From Streptococcus suis (lineage in GTDB: Bacteria; Bacillota; Bacilli; Lactobacillales; Streptococcaceae): a stretch of DNA of 64,000 nt. This document shows, piece after piece, positions 17,313 through 28,101 of the stretch. The notes under the pieces are model-generated. The model was not told the DNA's origin. It searched no databases and was given only the letters and a program-made list of their open reading frames with translations. Every line of letters starts with the position of its first letter. Position 1 is the stretch's first letter. The stretch is from contig NZ_POQQ01000076.1 in the NCBI RefSeq assembly GCF_002964575.1, positions 1 to 64,000 on the forward strand. Direction: 5' to 3'. A program made the translations under genes and the position numbers.

Positions 17313-18410
17313 ATGTTTTATCTAGGAGAATTTGGTTTAGACCGCAAGGATCAACACGTTGGCTTGGCCAACCAGCAATACAGTGCCACACCGGCCAAGG
17401 ACTTTACGGAGACCTTGTTTGTCCATCATTCCCTACCTCAGACCAAGGTGGATGAAGTGGATATTTCGACCAGCGTAGCTGGTTTGGACTTTGCCTTTCC
17501 TTTCTTCATCAATGCTATGACCGGTGGAAGCAAAAAGACGCGGGAAATCAATCGCCTCTTGGGAATTATGGGGCATTTTGGCAAGATTGCTCTGGCTTCG
17601 GGTTCGGTTAGTGCGGCGATCAAGGATCCGTCTGTTGCTGAAACCTTCTCTGTTATGCGTCGGGAAAATCCTTATGGCATTATTTTTGCCAATCTAGGTG
17701 CCCATCATAGTGTTGAGAACGCCAAACGGGCGGTGGATTTGTTGGAGGCCAATGCCATCCAAATCCACGTCAATGCACCCCAGGAGATTGTTATGCCTGA
17801 GGGAGACCGTGACTTTACTATGTGGTTGAAGAATATTGAAACCTTGGTGCGAGAGATGGAAGTACCTGTCATCGTCAAGGAAGTTGGTTTTGGCATGAGC
17901 CGTGAAACAGTGGCCCAGCTGGCTTCTGTCGGTGTCAAGACCATTGATGTGTCTGGTACTGGGGGGACGGATTTCGCCAAGATTGAAAATGCCCGTCGGA
18001 CCTTCAATGATTATACCTACTTAGAGGGTTGGGGTCAGTCAACTGTGACATCCTTGGTAGAAGCCATGTCTGTTCCAGAAGAAGTTCGCCCAAGCCTGAT
18101 TGCATCTGGTGGTATTAAGACGCCACTAGATATTGTCAAATCATTGGCCCTCGGTGCAGACCTTGTTGGTATGTCCAATCATTTCCTCCAGTATGTCAAG
18201 GATGGTAAGGGGCATCGTTTTGACGATGGCTTGCAGGCTATTAAAACCTTCCAATGGCAGATGGCTGAAATCATGACCATGCTGGGTGCTAAAAACATTG
18301 CGGAACTCCGTCAGAAAGATTTGGTCTTGGCTCCAAAAGTCCAAAACTGGTGCGAAGCGCGTGGGATTGACTGGAAAGCCTATGCCCGTCGGTCGCAATT
18401 GGTAAAATAA
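17313..18410 (+). CDS. fni: Isopentenyl-diphosphate isomerase, type 2
   Basis: This 365-residue FMN-dependent enzyme interconverts isopentenyl and dimethylallyl diphosphate. The TIM-barrel motifs FINAMTGGSKKTREIN, VIVKEVGFGMSRETV, IDVSGTGGTDFA and LIASGGIKTPLDIVKSLALGA are visible. It is the last gene of the mevalonate operon, 10 bp after mvaK2 with AAGGAG in the gap, and closes the route from mevalonate to C5 isoprenoids. Confidence 0.94.
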   Translation: MFYLGEFGLDRKDQHVGLANQQYSATPAKDFTETLFVHHSLPQTKVDEVDISTSVAGLDFAFPFFINAMTGGSKKTREINRLLGIMGHFGKIALASGSVSAAIKDPSVAETFSVMRRENPYGIIFANLGAHHSVENAKRAVDLLEANAIQIHVNAPQEIVMPEGDRDFTMWLKNIETLVREMEVPVIVKEVGFGMSRETVAQLASVGVKTIDVSGTGGTDFAKIENARRTFNDYTYLEGWGQSTVTSLVEAMSVPEEVRPSLIASGGIKTPLDIVKSLALGADLVGMSNHFLQYVKDGKGHRFDDGLQAIKTFQWQMAEIMTMLGAKNIAELRQKDLVLAPKVQNWCEARGIDWKAYARRSQLVK

Positions 18411-18423
18411 ATACGTACGTTAG

Positions 18424-18456
18424 AGGTAGAAACTAGAAGATTTCTACCTTTTTTTG
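18424..18456 (+). terminator. Mevalonate operon terminator
   Basis: AGGTAGAAA/TTTCTACCT (9-bp perfect stem, 8-nt loop) followed by TTTTTTTG. Confidence 0.9.
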
Positions 18457-18500
18457 TATAATTATGATAAAATAAATGAAAATTTTGAAGAGGTGTTCAG

Positions 18501-18767
18501 ATGAAAGCTATTGTTACAGTTGTCGGTAAGGACAAGTCAGGAATTGTTGCGGGTGTTGCGACCAAGATTGCGGAATTGGGTTTGAATATTGACGATATTT
18601 CCCAAACTGTTTTGGATGAGTATTTTACCATGATGGCGGTGGTGTCATCAGATGAGAAGAAAGATTTCACGCAACTTCGTGCGGAATTGGATGCCTTTGG
18701 TCAAAATTTGAACGTGAAAATCAATATTCAAAGTGCGGCCATTTTTGATGCCATGCACAACTTGTAA
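18501..18767 (+). CDS. ACT domain protein
   Basis: This 88-residue protein is a single ACT domain ([37 protein letters not shown]). ACT domains bind small ligands, usually amino acids, as dimers. It directly precedes the UPF0210 gene (11-bp gap), a pairing conserved in Firmicutes, so it probably regulates or partners that protein. AGAGGTG lies before the ATG. Confidence 0.88.
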   Translation: MKAIVTVVGKDKSGIVAGVATKIAELGLNIDDISQTVLDEYFTMMAVVSSDEKKDFTQLRAELDAFGQNLNVKINIQSAAIFDAMHNL

Positions 18768-18778
18768 GGAGAGCAATC

Positions 18779-20116
18779 ATGGACATTAGACAGGTTAGAG
18801 AAACCATTGAGATGATCGAGGAGCAACACTTCGACATTCGGACCATTACCATGGGGATTTCTCTCTTGGACTGTATCGACTCGGACATCGATAAGGCAGC
18901 GGAGAAAATATATACAAAAATTGTAACCAAGGCCAAGAACTTGGTAGCGGTCGGTGATGAGATTGCGGCGGAGCTGGGAATTCCCATTGTCAACAAACGG
19001 GTATCGGTGACGCCTATTGCTTTGATTGGTGCAGCGACGGATGCCACGGATTATCTTCCCCTGGCTCATGCCTTGGACAAGGCGGCTCATGAGATCGGCA
19101 TCGATTTTATCGGGGGTTTTTCAGCTCTGGTTCAAAAGGGCTACCAAAAAGGAGATGAAATCCTCATCAACTCTATACCGCAGGCATTGGCCCAAACGAC
19201 AAAGGTCTGCTCGTCAGTCAATATCGGCTCGACCAAGTCGGGTATCAATATGACAGCTGTGCGGGACATGGGGCGGATCATCAAGGAGACGGCGGAAGCT
19301 TCTGATATGGGTGCGGCCAAGCTGGTGGTCTTTGCCAATGCGGTCGAGGATAATCCCTTCATGGCGGGTGCCTTCCACGGTGTCGGTGAGGCGGATGTGG
19401 TCATAAACGTCGGCGTATCTGGGCCAGGTGTGGTCAAGCGTGCTCTTGAAAAAGTGCGTGGTGAGAGCTTTGATGTGGTGGCGGAGACCGTCAAGAAGAC
19501 GGCCTTCAAGATTACCCGTATCGGTCAGCTGGTCGGCAACATGGCCAGCGAACGCCTGGGTGTCAAGTTCGGTATCGTGGACCTGTCCCTTGCTCCAACG
19601 CCGGCTGTTGGCGACTCAGTGGCACGGGTTTTGGAGGAAATGGGCTTAGAAACCGTTGGGACGCACGGAACGACTGCTGCCCTTGCTCTGCTCAATGACG
19701 CAGTCAAAAAGGGTGGAGTCATGGCCTGCAACCAAGTCGGTGGCCTGTCTGGTGCCTTCATCCCTGTGTCGGAGGACGAGGGCATGATTGCGGCGGTGCA
19801 AAATGGCTCCCTTAACCTTGAAAAATTGGAAGCTATGACGGCTATCTGTTCTGTTGGTTTGGACATGATTGCCATTCCAGAAACAACGCCAGCTGAAACC
19901 ATTGCGGCTATGATTGCGGATGAAGCGGCTATTGGGGTTATCAACCAGAAAACGACTGCGGTCCGTATTATTCCACTTGGAAAAGAAGGGGACATGATCG
20001 AATTTGGCGGCCTTCTGGGAACAGCTCCTGTCATGAAGGTCAATCAGGCTTCATCTGTGGATTTTATCAACCGTGGCGGACAGATTCCAGCACCGATTCA
20101 TAGTTTTAAGAACTAA
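18779..20116 (+). CDS. UPF0210 family protein (PFL-like)
   Basis: This 445-residue protein matches the UPF0210/DUF711 family, which is structurally related to pyruvate formate-lyase but has no established reaction. Conserved stretches include [33 protein letters not shown] and [20 protein letters not shown]. It is soluble, without a signal peptide. Pairing with the ACT gene suggests amino-acid-linked regulation. Function is unknown. Confidence 0.88.
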   Translation: MDIRQVRETIEMIEEQHFDIRTITMGISLLDCIDSDIDKAAEKIYTKIVTKAKNLVAVGDEIAAELGIPIVNKRVSVTPIALIGAATDATDYLPLAHALDKAAHEIGIDFIGGFSALVQKGYQKGDEILINSIPQALAQTTKVCSSVNIGSTKSGINMTAVRDMGRIIKETAEASDMGAAKLVVFANAVEDNPFMAGAFHGVGEADVVINVGVSGPGVVKRALEKVRGESFDVVAETVKKTAFKITRIGQLVGNMASERLGVKFGIVDLSLAPTPAVGDSVARVLEEMGLETVGTHGTTAALALLNDAVKKGGVMACNQVGGLSGAFIPVSEDEGMIAAVQNGSLNLEKLEAMTAICSVGLDMIAIPETTPAETIAAMIADEAAIGVINQKTTAVRIIPLGKEGDMIEFGGLLGTAPVMKVNQASSVDFINRGGQIPAPIHSFKN

Positions 20117-20123
20117 AAATCGT

Positions 20124-20153
20124 AAACCGATTGCGACAAGCAGTCGGTTTTTT
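20124..20153 (+). terminator. Terminator after the UPF0210 gene
   Basis: AAACCGATTGC pairs with GCAGTCGGTTT (one G-U), 5-nt loop, then TTTG. Confidence 0.85.
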
Positions 20154-20191
20154 GTTATACTAATAGTAAGAAATGACAAGGAGAAAAAGGA

Positions 20192-20887
20192 ATGGCAGAT
20201 GTAAGATTATATATTTCTCGTCACGGGAAAACCATGTTTAATACCATCGGGCGCGTGCAGGGTTGGTGTGATACACCGCTGACCAAGGCTGGTGAGGAAG
20301 GAATTCGTGAGCTAGGCTTGGGGCTCAAGGATGCGGGCCTTGATTTTAAACTAGCTGTATCCAGTGACCTGGGGCGGACCGTTCAGACCATGACCATCGC
20401 CCAGCGTGAGTTGGGAATTTTAGGAAAAATCCCATATTACCAAGACAAGCGTATCCGTGAATGGTGCTTTGGTAGTTTCGAGGGCATGTATGATGCCGAG
20501 CTTTTTCAAGGTGTCCTACCTCGTTTGAAAGGGACAGTTGATGCGACGGGCATGTCCTTTGCGGAAATCGCAGCAGGTATTCAAGAAGCAGACACCGCTG
20601 GCTGGGCGGAATCATGGGAAGTTTTGAGCAATCGTATCTTGACAGGCTTTGAGGCTATCGCCCAAGACTTGGAAAAGCAGGGCGGTGGCAATGCCCTTGT
20701 GGTCAGCCACGGTATGACCATTGCAACCCTAGCCCATCTGTTGGAGCCAGAGCGTGGTGCCAATGTCTTCCTGGATAACGGCTCAATCACCGTCCTCAAA
20801 TACGAAAATGGCAAGCTCTTAATTGAAGCTGTTGGTGACCTATCCTACCGCAAACGCGGAGCAGAATTGATTGCCCAAGGGGAATAA
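20192..20887 (+). CDS. Histidine phosphatase family protein
   Basis: This 231-residue protein carries the phosphoglycerate-mutase-like signature ISRHGKTMFNTIGRVQGWCDTPLT, with the phospho-accepting His11 in Arg-His-Gly and the second catalytic histidine in VVSHGMTIA. Such proteins are broad phosphatases or phosphoglycerate mutases. The lack of typical GpmA features and the length favour a phosphatase. The substrate is unknown. The start has AAGGAG upstream. Confidence 0.87.
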   Translation: MADVRLYISRHGKTMFNTIGRVQGWCDTPLTKAGEEGIRELGLGLKDAGLDFKLAVSSDLGRTVQTMTIAQRELGILGKIPYYQDKRIREWCFGSFEGMYDAELFQGVLPRLKGTVDATGMSFAEIAAGIQEADTAGWAESWEVLSNRILTGFEAIAQDLEKQGGGNALVVSHGMTIATLAHLLEPERGANVFLDNGSITVLKYENGKLLIEAVGDLSYRKRGAELIAQGE

Positions 20888-20897
20888 ATGTGAAATG

Positions 20898-20947
20898 AAA
20901 ACATGTATGTCATACGTTTTTTCTGATGTGTGACATACATGTTTTTT
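20898..20947. terminator. Bidirectional terminator
   Basis: AAACATGTATGTCA pairs with TGACATACATGTTT around an 18-nt loop, with T tracts in both directions. It lies between convergent genes. Confidence 0.75.
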
Positions 20948-20968
20948 ATATATGAAATCTAAGTTACA

Positions 20969-21661
20969 TCATTTTAACTCTTTCCTACTAAAGATAAAGT
21001 AACTCAGATAAAGGTAGATGAGGGTAGCCATAAAGCTAACACCCATGGATATCCTTGAAATATTTTCCCCTTGTTGGAGGGAAATGAATAGAAAATAATC
21101 TGTTGGTAATTTCATATGGAGTAGGTTACTAGTAATGAGGTTGGAGATATTGTCAAAAAGAAGGCTAATTAAACTAAAGGCAAGATAGGCTTGATTGACC
21201 TTATTGGACTTGACAAATATCAGGATGGATAACAGAGAGATACAGATAAATAAAGATGTTTGAACAATGAAACTTTGTATTATCACTGCAAAATCAACAC
21301 GATCACCTAGAAGTAAGCCAACACTGCTACTCAATAAATAGGCTAGAAGGATATAAGCGAGATCTAGCACAAGGGTTGCTAAGACTTTATAGAAAAACAC
21401 CCTTTTTCTTGTTTGTTGCTTGATAATAATATTATTGATGGTGCGGTAAGTAAAATCATCTCCCAAAAATAGGTTGGCTGGAACGATAAAAAATAGTGTG
21501 ATAAATTGAGAAAGCAATTGAATAAGAGAGCTAGTGAAGTCTTCGTTGCCATGCAACAAAAAAGCGGATAAAAAGGACAGTAAAGCCAATATTCCCAATG
21601 AAATCGTTAGTCTCTGTTCTTTTTGAATCTTAAATAAATCAGCTTTAAAGTAACGTATCAT
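20969..21661 (-). CDS. ABC transporter permease (ABC-2 type)
   Basis: This 230-residue membrane protein has about six hydrophobic segments and begins MIRYFKADLFKIQKEQRLTI, as in ABC-2 permeases that export lipids, peptides or antimicrobials. It overlaps the ATPase gene by 17 bp. Small permeases of this kind next to an ATPase are typical of bacteriocin-immunity or peptide-resistance exporters, but the substrate is not shown by the sequence. Confidence 0.8.
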   Translation of the reverse strand: MIRYFKADLFKIQKEQRLTISLGILALLSFLSAFLLHGNEDFTSSLIQLLSQFITLFFIVPANLFLGDDFTYRTINNIIIKQQTRKRVFFYKVLATLVLDLAYILLAYLLSSSVGLLLGDRVDFAVIIQSFIVQTSLFICISLLSILIFVKSNKVNQAYLAFSLISLLFDNISNLITSNLLHMKLPTDYFLFISLQQGENISRISMGVSFMATLIYLYLSYFIFSRKELK

Positions 21662-22541
21662 GCTCTTCTCCTTCTTGAATCAATGTCAAGTAATAATCTT
21701 CAAATGACATTTGTTGTTTAAAAATTTCTTTGACCTCAATCTCATGGTTTATCAAGAGATGAATGAGGCTCATAACATTCGTATCTGATGACAGACTGAT
21801 ATAATCCTTGTCTATTTTGTAAGCGATGTCCTGCTCTTCAAGGATAGTCAAGGTCTTAGGATGGTTGTTCGTTTGTAGATAGAGCTGTTCTTCTAGGGTT
21901 TGTTCAAGCTCTTGCTTTGAGAATTCTTTGACAATAAGGCCCTTATGCATAATAATGTATCGATCAACCACCATCTCAAGCTCTGATAGAATATGACTGG
22001 AGATAAGGATGGTCATCCCATATTGATTTCGAAGATTTAAAATAATACTTCTCATTTCTTTGATTCCAACAGGGTCAAGACCATTAATCGGTTCGTCTAG
22101 GATTAAAAAATCAGGCCTATCTAGGATAGCTAAGGCAATGGCTAAACGTTGACGCATTCCCAATGAAAAATCTTTGGATTTTTTCTTAGGATCCACATCC
22201 TCTAAACCGACAATTGCTAATGTCTCTAAGATTTTTTCATCCGCTTGCTTGAGATTTAATTGCAGAGCCATGTAACGAAGATTATCGATAGCAGATAAAT
22301 TGGGTTGTAGAGCAGGGGATTCAATTAAAGCTCCCATACGACAATTTTTTGAGCTAGTAATGGTACCTGAAGTTTGGGAAATGAGGCCCGATAACATTCT
22401 GAGAAGCGTTGTTTTCCCAGCACCATTTTCACCAACTAAGCCACAGATTTCTCCTTTATTAATCGTTAAAGAAACCTGATGAACGGCCTTTTGTTTCCCA
22501 TATTGCTTTGATAATTCTTGGGTAGATAAGAGAGATGACAT
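21645..22541 (-). CDS. ABC transporter ATP-binding protein
   Basis: This 298-residue ATPase has Walker A (GENGAGKTTLLRMLSG), signature (SLGMRQRLAIA), Walker B (FLILDEPINGLD) and H-loop (ILISSHILSE). The C-terminal extension fits the CcmA/BcrA group of exporter ATPases. It is first in a two-gene operon with the permease, transcribed away from the rgg gene with about 100 bp between starts. That layout suggests control by the Rgg regulator. Confidence 0.92.
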   Translation of the reverse strand: MSSLLSTQELSKQYGKQKAVHQVSLTINKGEICGLVGENGAGKTTLLRMLSGLISQTSGTITSSKNCRMGALIESPALQPNLSAIDNLRYMALQLNLKQADEKILETLAIVGLEDVDPKKKSKDFSLGMRQRLAIALAILDRPDFLILDEPINGLDPVGIKEMRSIILNLRNQYGMTILISSHILSELEMVVDRYIIMHKGLIVKEFSKQELEQTLEEQLYLQTNNHPKTLTILEEQDIAYKIDKDYISLSSDTNVMSLIHLLINHEIEVKEIFKQQMSFEDYYLTLIQEGEEHDTLL

Positions 22542-22577
22542 AACTACCTGCCTTTCTATAAAAAAATGATAAATCTA

Positions 22578-22586
22578 TGATATACT
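22578..22586 (+). promoter_or_regulatory. Extended -10 promoter of rgg
   Basis: TGATATACT is an extended -10, 53 bp before the rgg start. Confidence 0.55.
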
Positions 22587-22608
22587 AGATTCAAAAGTCA
22601 ACGAATTT

Positions 22609-22626
22609 CGTTACATAAATGTAACG
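22609..22626. promoter_or_regulatory. Perfect inverted repeat before rgg
   Basis: CGTTACAT-AA-ATGTAACG is an 8-bp perfect palindrome between the rgg -10 and its ribosome site. This is a likely protein-binding site; the protein could be Rgg itself. Confidence 0.5.
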
Positions 22627-22639
22627 CGTGGAGAATATA

Positions 22640-23500
22640 ATGGGGAGTTATGGAAAAATTTTTAAACTCATTCGCCAATCAAAAAATATGTCGCTAAAAG
22701 AAGTGGCTGGGGATTTCGTGACACCTGCTCAGCTATCACGCTTTGAAAATGGAAAGAGCAATCTTTCTGTAGATACTTTTTTTCATTGCTTGAGACGGAT
22801 GAATGTGGTAGAGGGCGAATTTTCTACCCTCTACCAGTCCTATTTTCAGATAGATAATTTGTTTTCCTCAGAAGAATTCGTCCGTGCAGTTTATAGTCAC
22901 AACGCTCAGTATATGGATAATAAAATTTTGTACCATCAAGCAGAATTTGAAAAGGATGGTCGTCCATTTGATAGGGTAATGGTCGCAGCCTTTCATATTT
23001 TCAAGCAGCAATGGTGCGATCCTGATTATGATGTTTCTGAGGACGAAAAAGCTATTCTATCGGACTATTTAATGTCCATAGATGATTGGGGGAAATTCGA
23101 ACTCTGGATTTTCGGAAATTGTAGCAGAGGTCTTCCTAGCAAGATGTTAGAAGTTCTGGGAATGGAAGTTCTCAATCGAACCAAGTTTTATATGGATATC
23201 ACAGAAAATAGAGATAATGTCTATAAGGTACTCATCAATATTTCTAGTAGCTTGTTAGATAGGGGAGAGGAGCTTGCTGCTATTCGCTTTCTCAAAATTC
23301 TTGACTCTGTCAATATCATGGAAAAGAATATGCGGGATCGCTTGCTGCTTAAGCTCCTAAAAGCACGCTTGTCCTACATGAATGGAAATGATAATGGTCT
23401 AGAAATAATGAAGGAATGTCTGCATATTGCCAAATTTTTAGATTGCTATGATTTAATCCACCAGATCAATAAGGAAATTGAGAAAGTTACAGATATGTAA
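22640..23500 (+). CDS. Rgg/GadR/MutR family transcriptional regulator
   Basis: This 286-residue protein has an N-terminal XRE-type helix-turn-helix (residues about 6-60: IRQSKNMSLKEVAGDFVTPAQLSRFENGKSNLS). A long alpha-helical C-terminal domain of the Rgg type follows. Rgg proteins sense short imported peptides and control nearby exporter, bacteriocin or virulence genes. I chose ATG 22640 because GTGGAG sits 6 bp upstream; the GTG at 22628 is part of that ribosome site. It is divergent from the ABC pair and followed by a small secreted protein. No obvious SHP peptide gene was found next to it. Confidence 0.88.
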   Translation: MGSYGKIFKLIRQSKNMSLKEVAGDFVTPAQLSRFENGKSNLSVDTFFHCLRRMNVVEGEFSTLYQSYFQIDNLFSSEEFVRAVYSHNAQYMDNKILYHQAEFEKDGRPFDRVMVAAFHIFKQQWCDPDYDVSEDEKAILSDYLMSIDDWGKFELWIFGNCSRGLPSKMLEVLGMEVLNRTKFYMDITENRDNVYKVLINISSSLLDRGEELAAIRFLKILDSVNIMEKNMRDRLLLKLLKARLSYMNGNDNGLEIMKECLHIAKFLDCYDLIHQINKEIEKVTDM

Positions 23501-23572
23501 TGAATTTTAAGTGGCTCGTTATTTCCTGTAAGATGATACTTGTAAGTTTTACAACTTTACAAAACAATGTTT

Positions 23573-23734
23573 AGAACCTGTATTCACAAGAAAAGTGCTT
23601 TTAGATAAGAGATAGTTTTTCGCTAATCAAAGCAGTTTTTTGAGGGAATACTGACTGTATTTTGAAAAAAATGAACGATGAGTAGCTGAAAAACTAGCCT
23701 TAGCTAGAAGTGCTGAACTGTGAATACAGGTTCT
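23573..23734. repeat. MITE-like element with 16-bp perfect terminal inverted repeats
   Basis: AGAACCTGTATTCACA (23573-23588) is the exact reverse complement of TGTGAATACAGGTTCT (23719-23734). The 162-bp element encodes nothing. It lies between rgg and the small secreted protein and ends about 20 bp before that gene, so any promoter of that gene must lie within or upstream of it. Confidence 0.7.
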
Positions 23735-23754
23735 TAATTATCTTGGAGGAAATA

Positions 23755-24018
23755 ATGATGAAGAAATTACTTGTTTTAGGTACTCTTGCAATGCTAGGTT
23801 TTGTAACTGTTGGGCTTCTAGCAACGAATAGCAGTTCAGCAAGTGCTGAAACGGAGGGCAAGGTAGTTCTGTTTGGAAAAGTCGATTTTTCAGATGATGA
23901 AGAACAGGACACGGATGAGGAAAGGGAAGAAGTAGCGACAGAGAGCGATGATGCTAGCCGGCTTGAAAACTTTATCACGACACATAAAACACCATTTTCT
24001 AAAACAATCAAGAAATGA
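23755..24018 (+). CDS. Small secreted acidic protein
   Basis: The 87-residue product starts MMKKLLVLGTLAMLGFVTVG, a signal peptide likely cleaved after ASA at about residue 31. A short, very acidic mature part follows (FSDDEEQDTDEEREE), with a basic C-terminus ending TIKK. TTGGAGG lies upstream; ATG 23755 or 23758 may be used. I do not recognise a family. Position after an Rgg regulator and near an exporter suggests an exported peptide, perhaps a signal or bacteriocin-like product. That is inference. Confidence 0.65.
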   Translation: MMKKLLVLGTLAMLGFVTVGLLATNSSSASAETEGKVVLFGKVDFSDDEEQDTDEEREEVATESDDASRLENFITTHKTPFSKTIKK

Positions 24019-24045
24019 AATCAGGGAGTTTTCTCTGATTTTTTT
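24017..24045 (+). terminator. Terminator after the small secreted protein
   Basis: AAATCAGGGAG and CTCTGATTT form a hairpin with a T-rich loop, followed by TTTTTTC. Confidence 0.75.
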
Positions 24046-24082
24046 CTTGACAATCCACCATTCTAGGTCTTCAGACTGATTT

Positions 24083-24109
24083 TTAGCACTCTAGGTAAAA
24101 GAGTGCTAA
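24083..24109. promoter_or_regulatory. CIRCE operator 1
   Basis: TTAGCACTC-n9-GAGTGCTAA, a perfect CIRCE palindrome bound by HrcA. It lies upstream of the -35. Confidence 0.96.
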
Positions 24110-24126
24110 TTTTTTGTCTTTTTCTC

Positions 24127-24154
24127 TTGACAATCCATTTTTTCGGCGTATAAT
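24127..24154 (+). promoter_or_regulatory. hrcA operon promoter
   Basis: TTGACA (24127-24132), 16-bp spacer, TATAAT (24149-24154), between the two CIRCE sites. A second TTGACAATCCA occurs at 24047, so the -35 area looks partly duplicated. Confidence 0.9.
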
Positions 24155-24167
24155 GGGAGTATAAAGT

Positions 24168-24194
24168 TTAGCACTCATCGTTATAGAGTGCTAA
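24168..24194. promoter_or_regulatory. CIRCE operator 2
   Basis: Second perfect TTAGCACTC-n9-GAGTGCTAA, in the 5' leader just after the transcription start. Confidence 0.97.
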
Positions 24195-24232
24195 AAATAT
24201 AAAAATCAACACTGTTCATGAAAGGAGCGGAG

Positions 24233-25267
24233 ATGATTACCCAACGTCAAAATGATATTTTAAATCTGATTGTTGAATTGTTTACGCGCCACCATGAGCC
24301 AGTTGGTTCTAAGGCCTTGCAGGAGATGATTGCTTCTAGTTCGGCCACCATTCGCAATGATATGGCTAAGCTAGAGCAGTTGGGCTTGCTAGAAAAGGCT
24401 CACACGTCAAGTGGTCGGATGCCCAGTCGGGCTGGTTTTCAATACTTTGTCAACCACTCGCTTAACTTGGAACACATCAATGAAGAAGATGTTTATCAGG
24501 TGGTCAAAGCCTTCGACTTTGAAGCCTTCAAGTTGGAAGACATCTTGGAGCGGGCTAGTACAGTCCTAGCAGATTTGACAGGCTACACTTCGGTCATCTT
24601 AGATGTGGAGCCGACCAGTCAGCAGTTGACTTCCTTTGACATCGTGCAACTCAGCAGCCACGATGCTCTGGCAGTCTTGACCTTGGATCAGTCCAAACCT
24701 GTCACTGTTCAGTTTGCCATTCCCAAGAACTTTTTGACCAGGGACTTGGAAGTGCTCAAACGCCTGGTGGATGAACGCTTCGTTGACCAGACGGTCTTGG
24801 CAATCCACTACAAGCTGCGGACGGAGATTCCCCAAGTGGTGCAGCGTTACTTTACCACGACGGACAATGTCTTGGATCTGATGGACTACATCTTTGCCAA
24901 TCTCTTCCAAGAATCAGTCTTTATTAGCGGAAAGGTTGCTTCGCTGACCTATGGCAATCTGGCCACCTATCAACTCTTGGATAGCCCACAGCTATTAGCC
25001 CCAGAGTTGCGGCAAGGCTTGGCGCCAAACCAGCAGACCAGCATTTCTGTGGCGGAACATCGTGATCCAGCCCTAGCGGATGTGACGGTCATTCATCATC
25101 GCTTTCCAATCCCCTATCGGGGCATGGCCCAGATGAGCTTGCTTGGTCCTGTTGACATGGACTACCGTAGGCAGATGAGTTTGATCAACATCATCAGCCG
25201 CGTCCTATTTATGAAATTAACCGATTACTACCGATATTTAAGTAGTAATCATTATGAAGTCAATTAA
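24233..25267 (+). CDS. hrcA: Heat-inducible transcription repressor HrcA
   Basis: This 344-residue repressor binds CIRCE and is kept active by GroE. It has an N-terminal winged helix ([36 protein letters not shown]) and a GAF-like dimer domain. I chose ATG 24233 because AAAGGAG is 6 bp upstream. The gene autoregulates the operon through two CIRCE sites, as is usual in streptococci. Confidence 0.96.
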   Translation: MITQRQNDILNLIVELFTRHHEPVGSKALQEMIASSSATIRNDMAKLEQLGLLEKAHTSSGRMPSRAGFQYFVNHSLNLEHINEEDVYQVVKAFDFEAFKLEDILERASTVLADLTGYTSVILDVEPTSQQLTSFDIVQLSSHDALAVLTLDQSKPVTVQFAIPKNFLTRDLEVLKRLVDERFVDQTVLAIHYKLRTEIPQVVQRYFTTTDNVLDLMDYIFANLFQESVFISGKVASLTYGNLATYQLLDSPQLLAPELRQGLAPNQQTSISVAEHRDPALADVTVIHHRFPIPYRGMAQMSLLGPVDMDYRRQMSLINIISRVLFMKLTDYYRYLSSNHYEVN

Positions 25268-25278
25268 AGGAGAATGCT

Positions 25279-25791
25279 TTGTCAGAAGAAATCAAAAACG
25301 AAGAAATCGTAGAAGAGGTTGAAGCAACAGAAGAAGTTGTGGACACGCCAGAAAAATCAGAATTGGATTTGGCAAATGAGCGGGCAGAGGAATTTGAAAA
25401 CAAGTACCTCCGTGCCCACGCTGAAATGCAAAATATCCAACGCCGTGCCAACGAAGAACGCCAAACCATTCAGCGTTACCGTTCGCAAGACTTGGCCAAG
25501 AAAATCTTGCCGAGTTTGGATAACTTGGAACGTGCCCTTCAAGTCGAAGGCTTGACAGAAGATGTCAAAAAAGGCTTGGAAATGGTACAGGAAAGCTTGA
25601 TTCAAGCCCTTAAAGAAGAAGGGGTGGAGGAAGTCGCAACCGATGTCTTTGACCCAAATCTTCACATGGCCATTCAAACAGTTCCAGCCACAGACGACTG
25701 CCCAGCAGAACACATTGCACAAGTCTTCCAAAAAGGCTACAAGCTGCATGAACGTCTGTTGAGACCGGCTATGGTAGTCGTATCAGAGTAG
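25279..25791 (+). CDS. grpE: Nucleotide exchange factor GrpE
   Basis: This 170-residue DnaK co-chaperone releases ADP from DnaK. It has an acidic, coiled-coil N-terminal half ([26 protein letters not shown]) and a beta-rich C-terminal head ([33 protein letters not shown]). The start codon is TTG at 25279, set by AAAGGAG about 6 bp upstream; the ATG at 25274 is out of frame. It follows hrcA by 11 bp. Confidence 0.95.
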   Translation: MSEEIKNEEIVEEVEATEEVVDTPEKSELDLANERAEEFENKYLRAHAEMQNIQRRANEERQTIQRYRSQDLAKKILPSLDNLERALQVEGLTEDVKKGLEMVQESLIQALKEEGVEEVATDVFDPNLHMAIQTVPATDDCPAEHIAQVFQKGYKLHERLLRPAMVVVSE

Positions 25792-27843
<2,052 letters not shown>

Positions 27844-27944
27844 TACTCTTCGAAATTCTTCACTAGGCTTCGTTAACTCTCCTCGATGAACTCCAGTTCA
27901 ATCTTCGTCCAGTTGCCTAGCCTAGTCTTGAATTTCTTTGAGTA
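27844..27944. repeat. Dispersed hairpin element, copy 1
   Basis: The 101-bp element has ends TACTC-ttc-GAAATTC and GAATTTC-ttt-GAGTA that are inverted repeats. The interior carries GATGAACT and AGTTCAATCTTCG. A second copy with different but still pairing ends lies after ilvN (60868-60967). It starts at the dnaK stop. Confidence 0.75.
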
Positions 27945-28044
27945 TCTAGGACATGGAAAGTTATCTTTTTTCCGAAGTTCTTAGCTCGAACTCAGTTCTC
28001 ATCTCCCCGAGAAAATAAATCATTAGTAAATCAAGATTCCAATC

Positions 28045-28074
28045 ACAGAGGTTGCAACCCAGCCTCTGTTTTTG
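28045..28074 (+). terminator. Probable terminator after dnaK
   Basis: ACAGAGG/CCTCTGT with an 11-nt loop, followed by TTTTTGG. Confidence 0.75.
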
Positions 28075-28101
28075 GGTAAATAACTGATGAGGAGGCTTTT
28101 C

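Noticed and set aside
23501-23572. SHP-type signalling peptide gene beside rgg
   Set aside because: No short ORF with a ribosome site and a hydrophobic C-terminus was seen near rgg on the strands checked.
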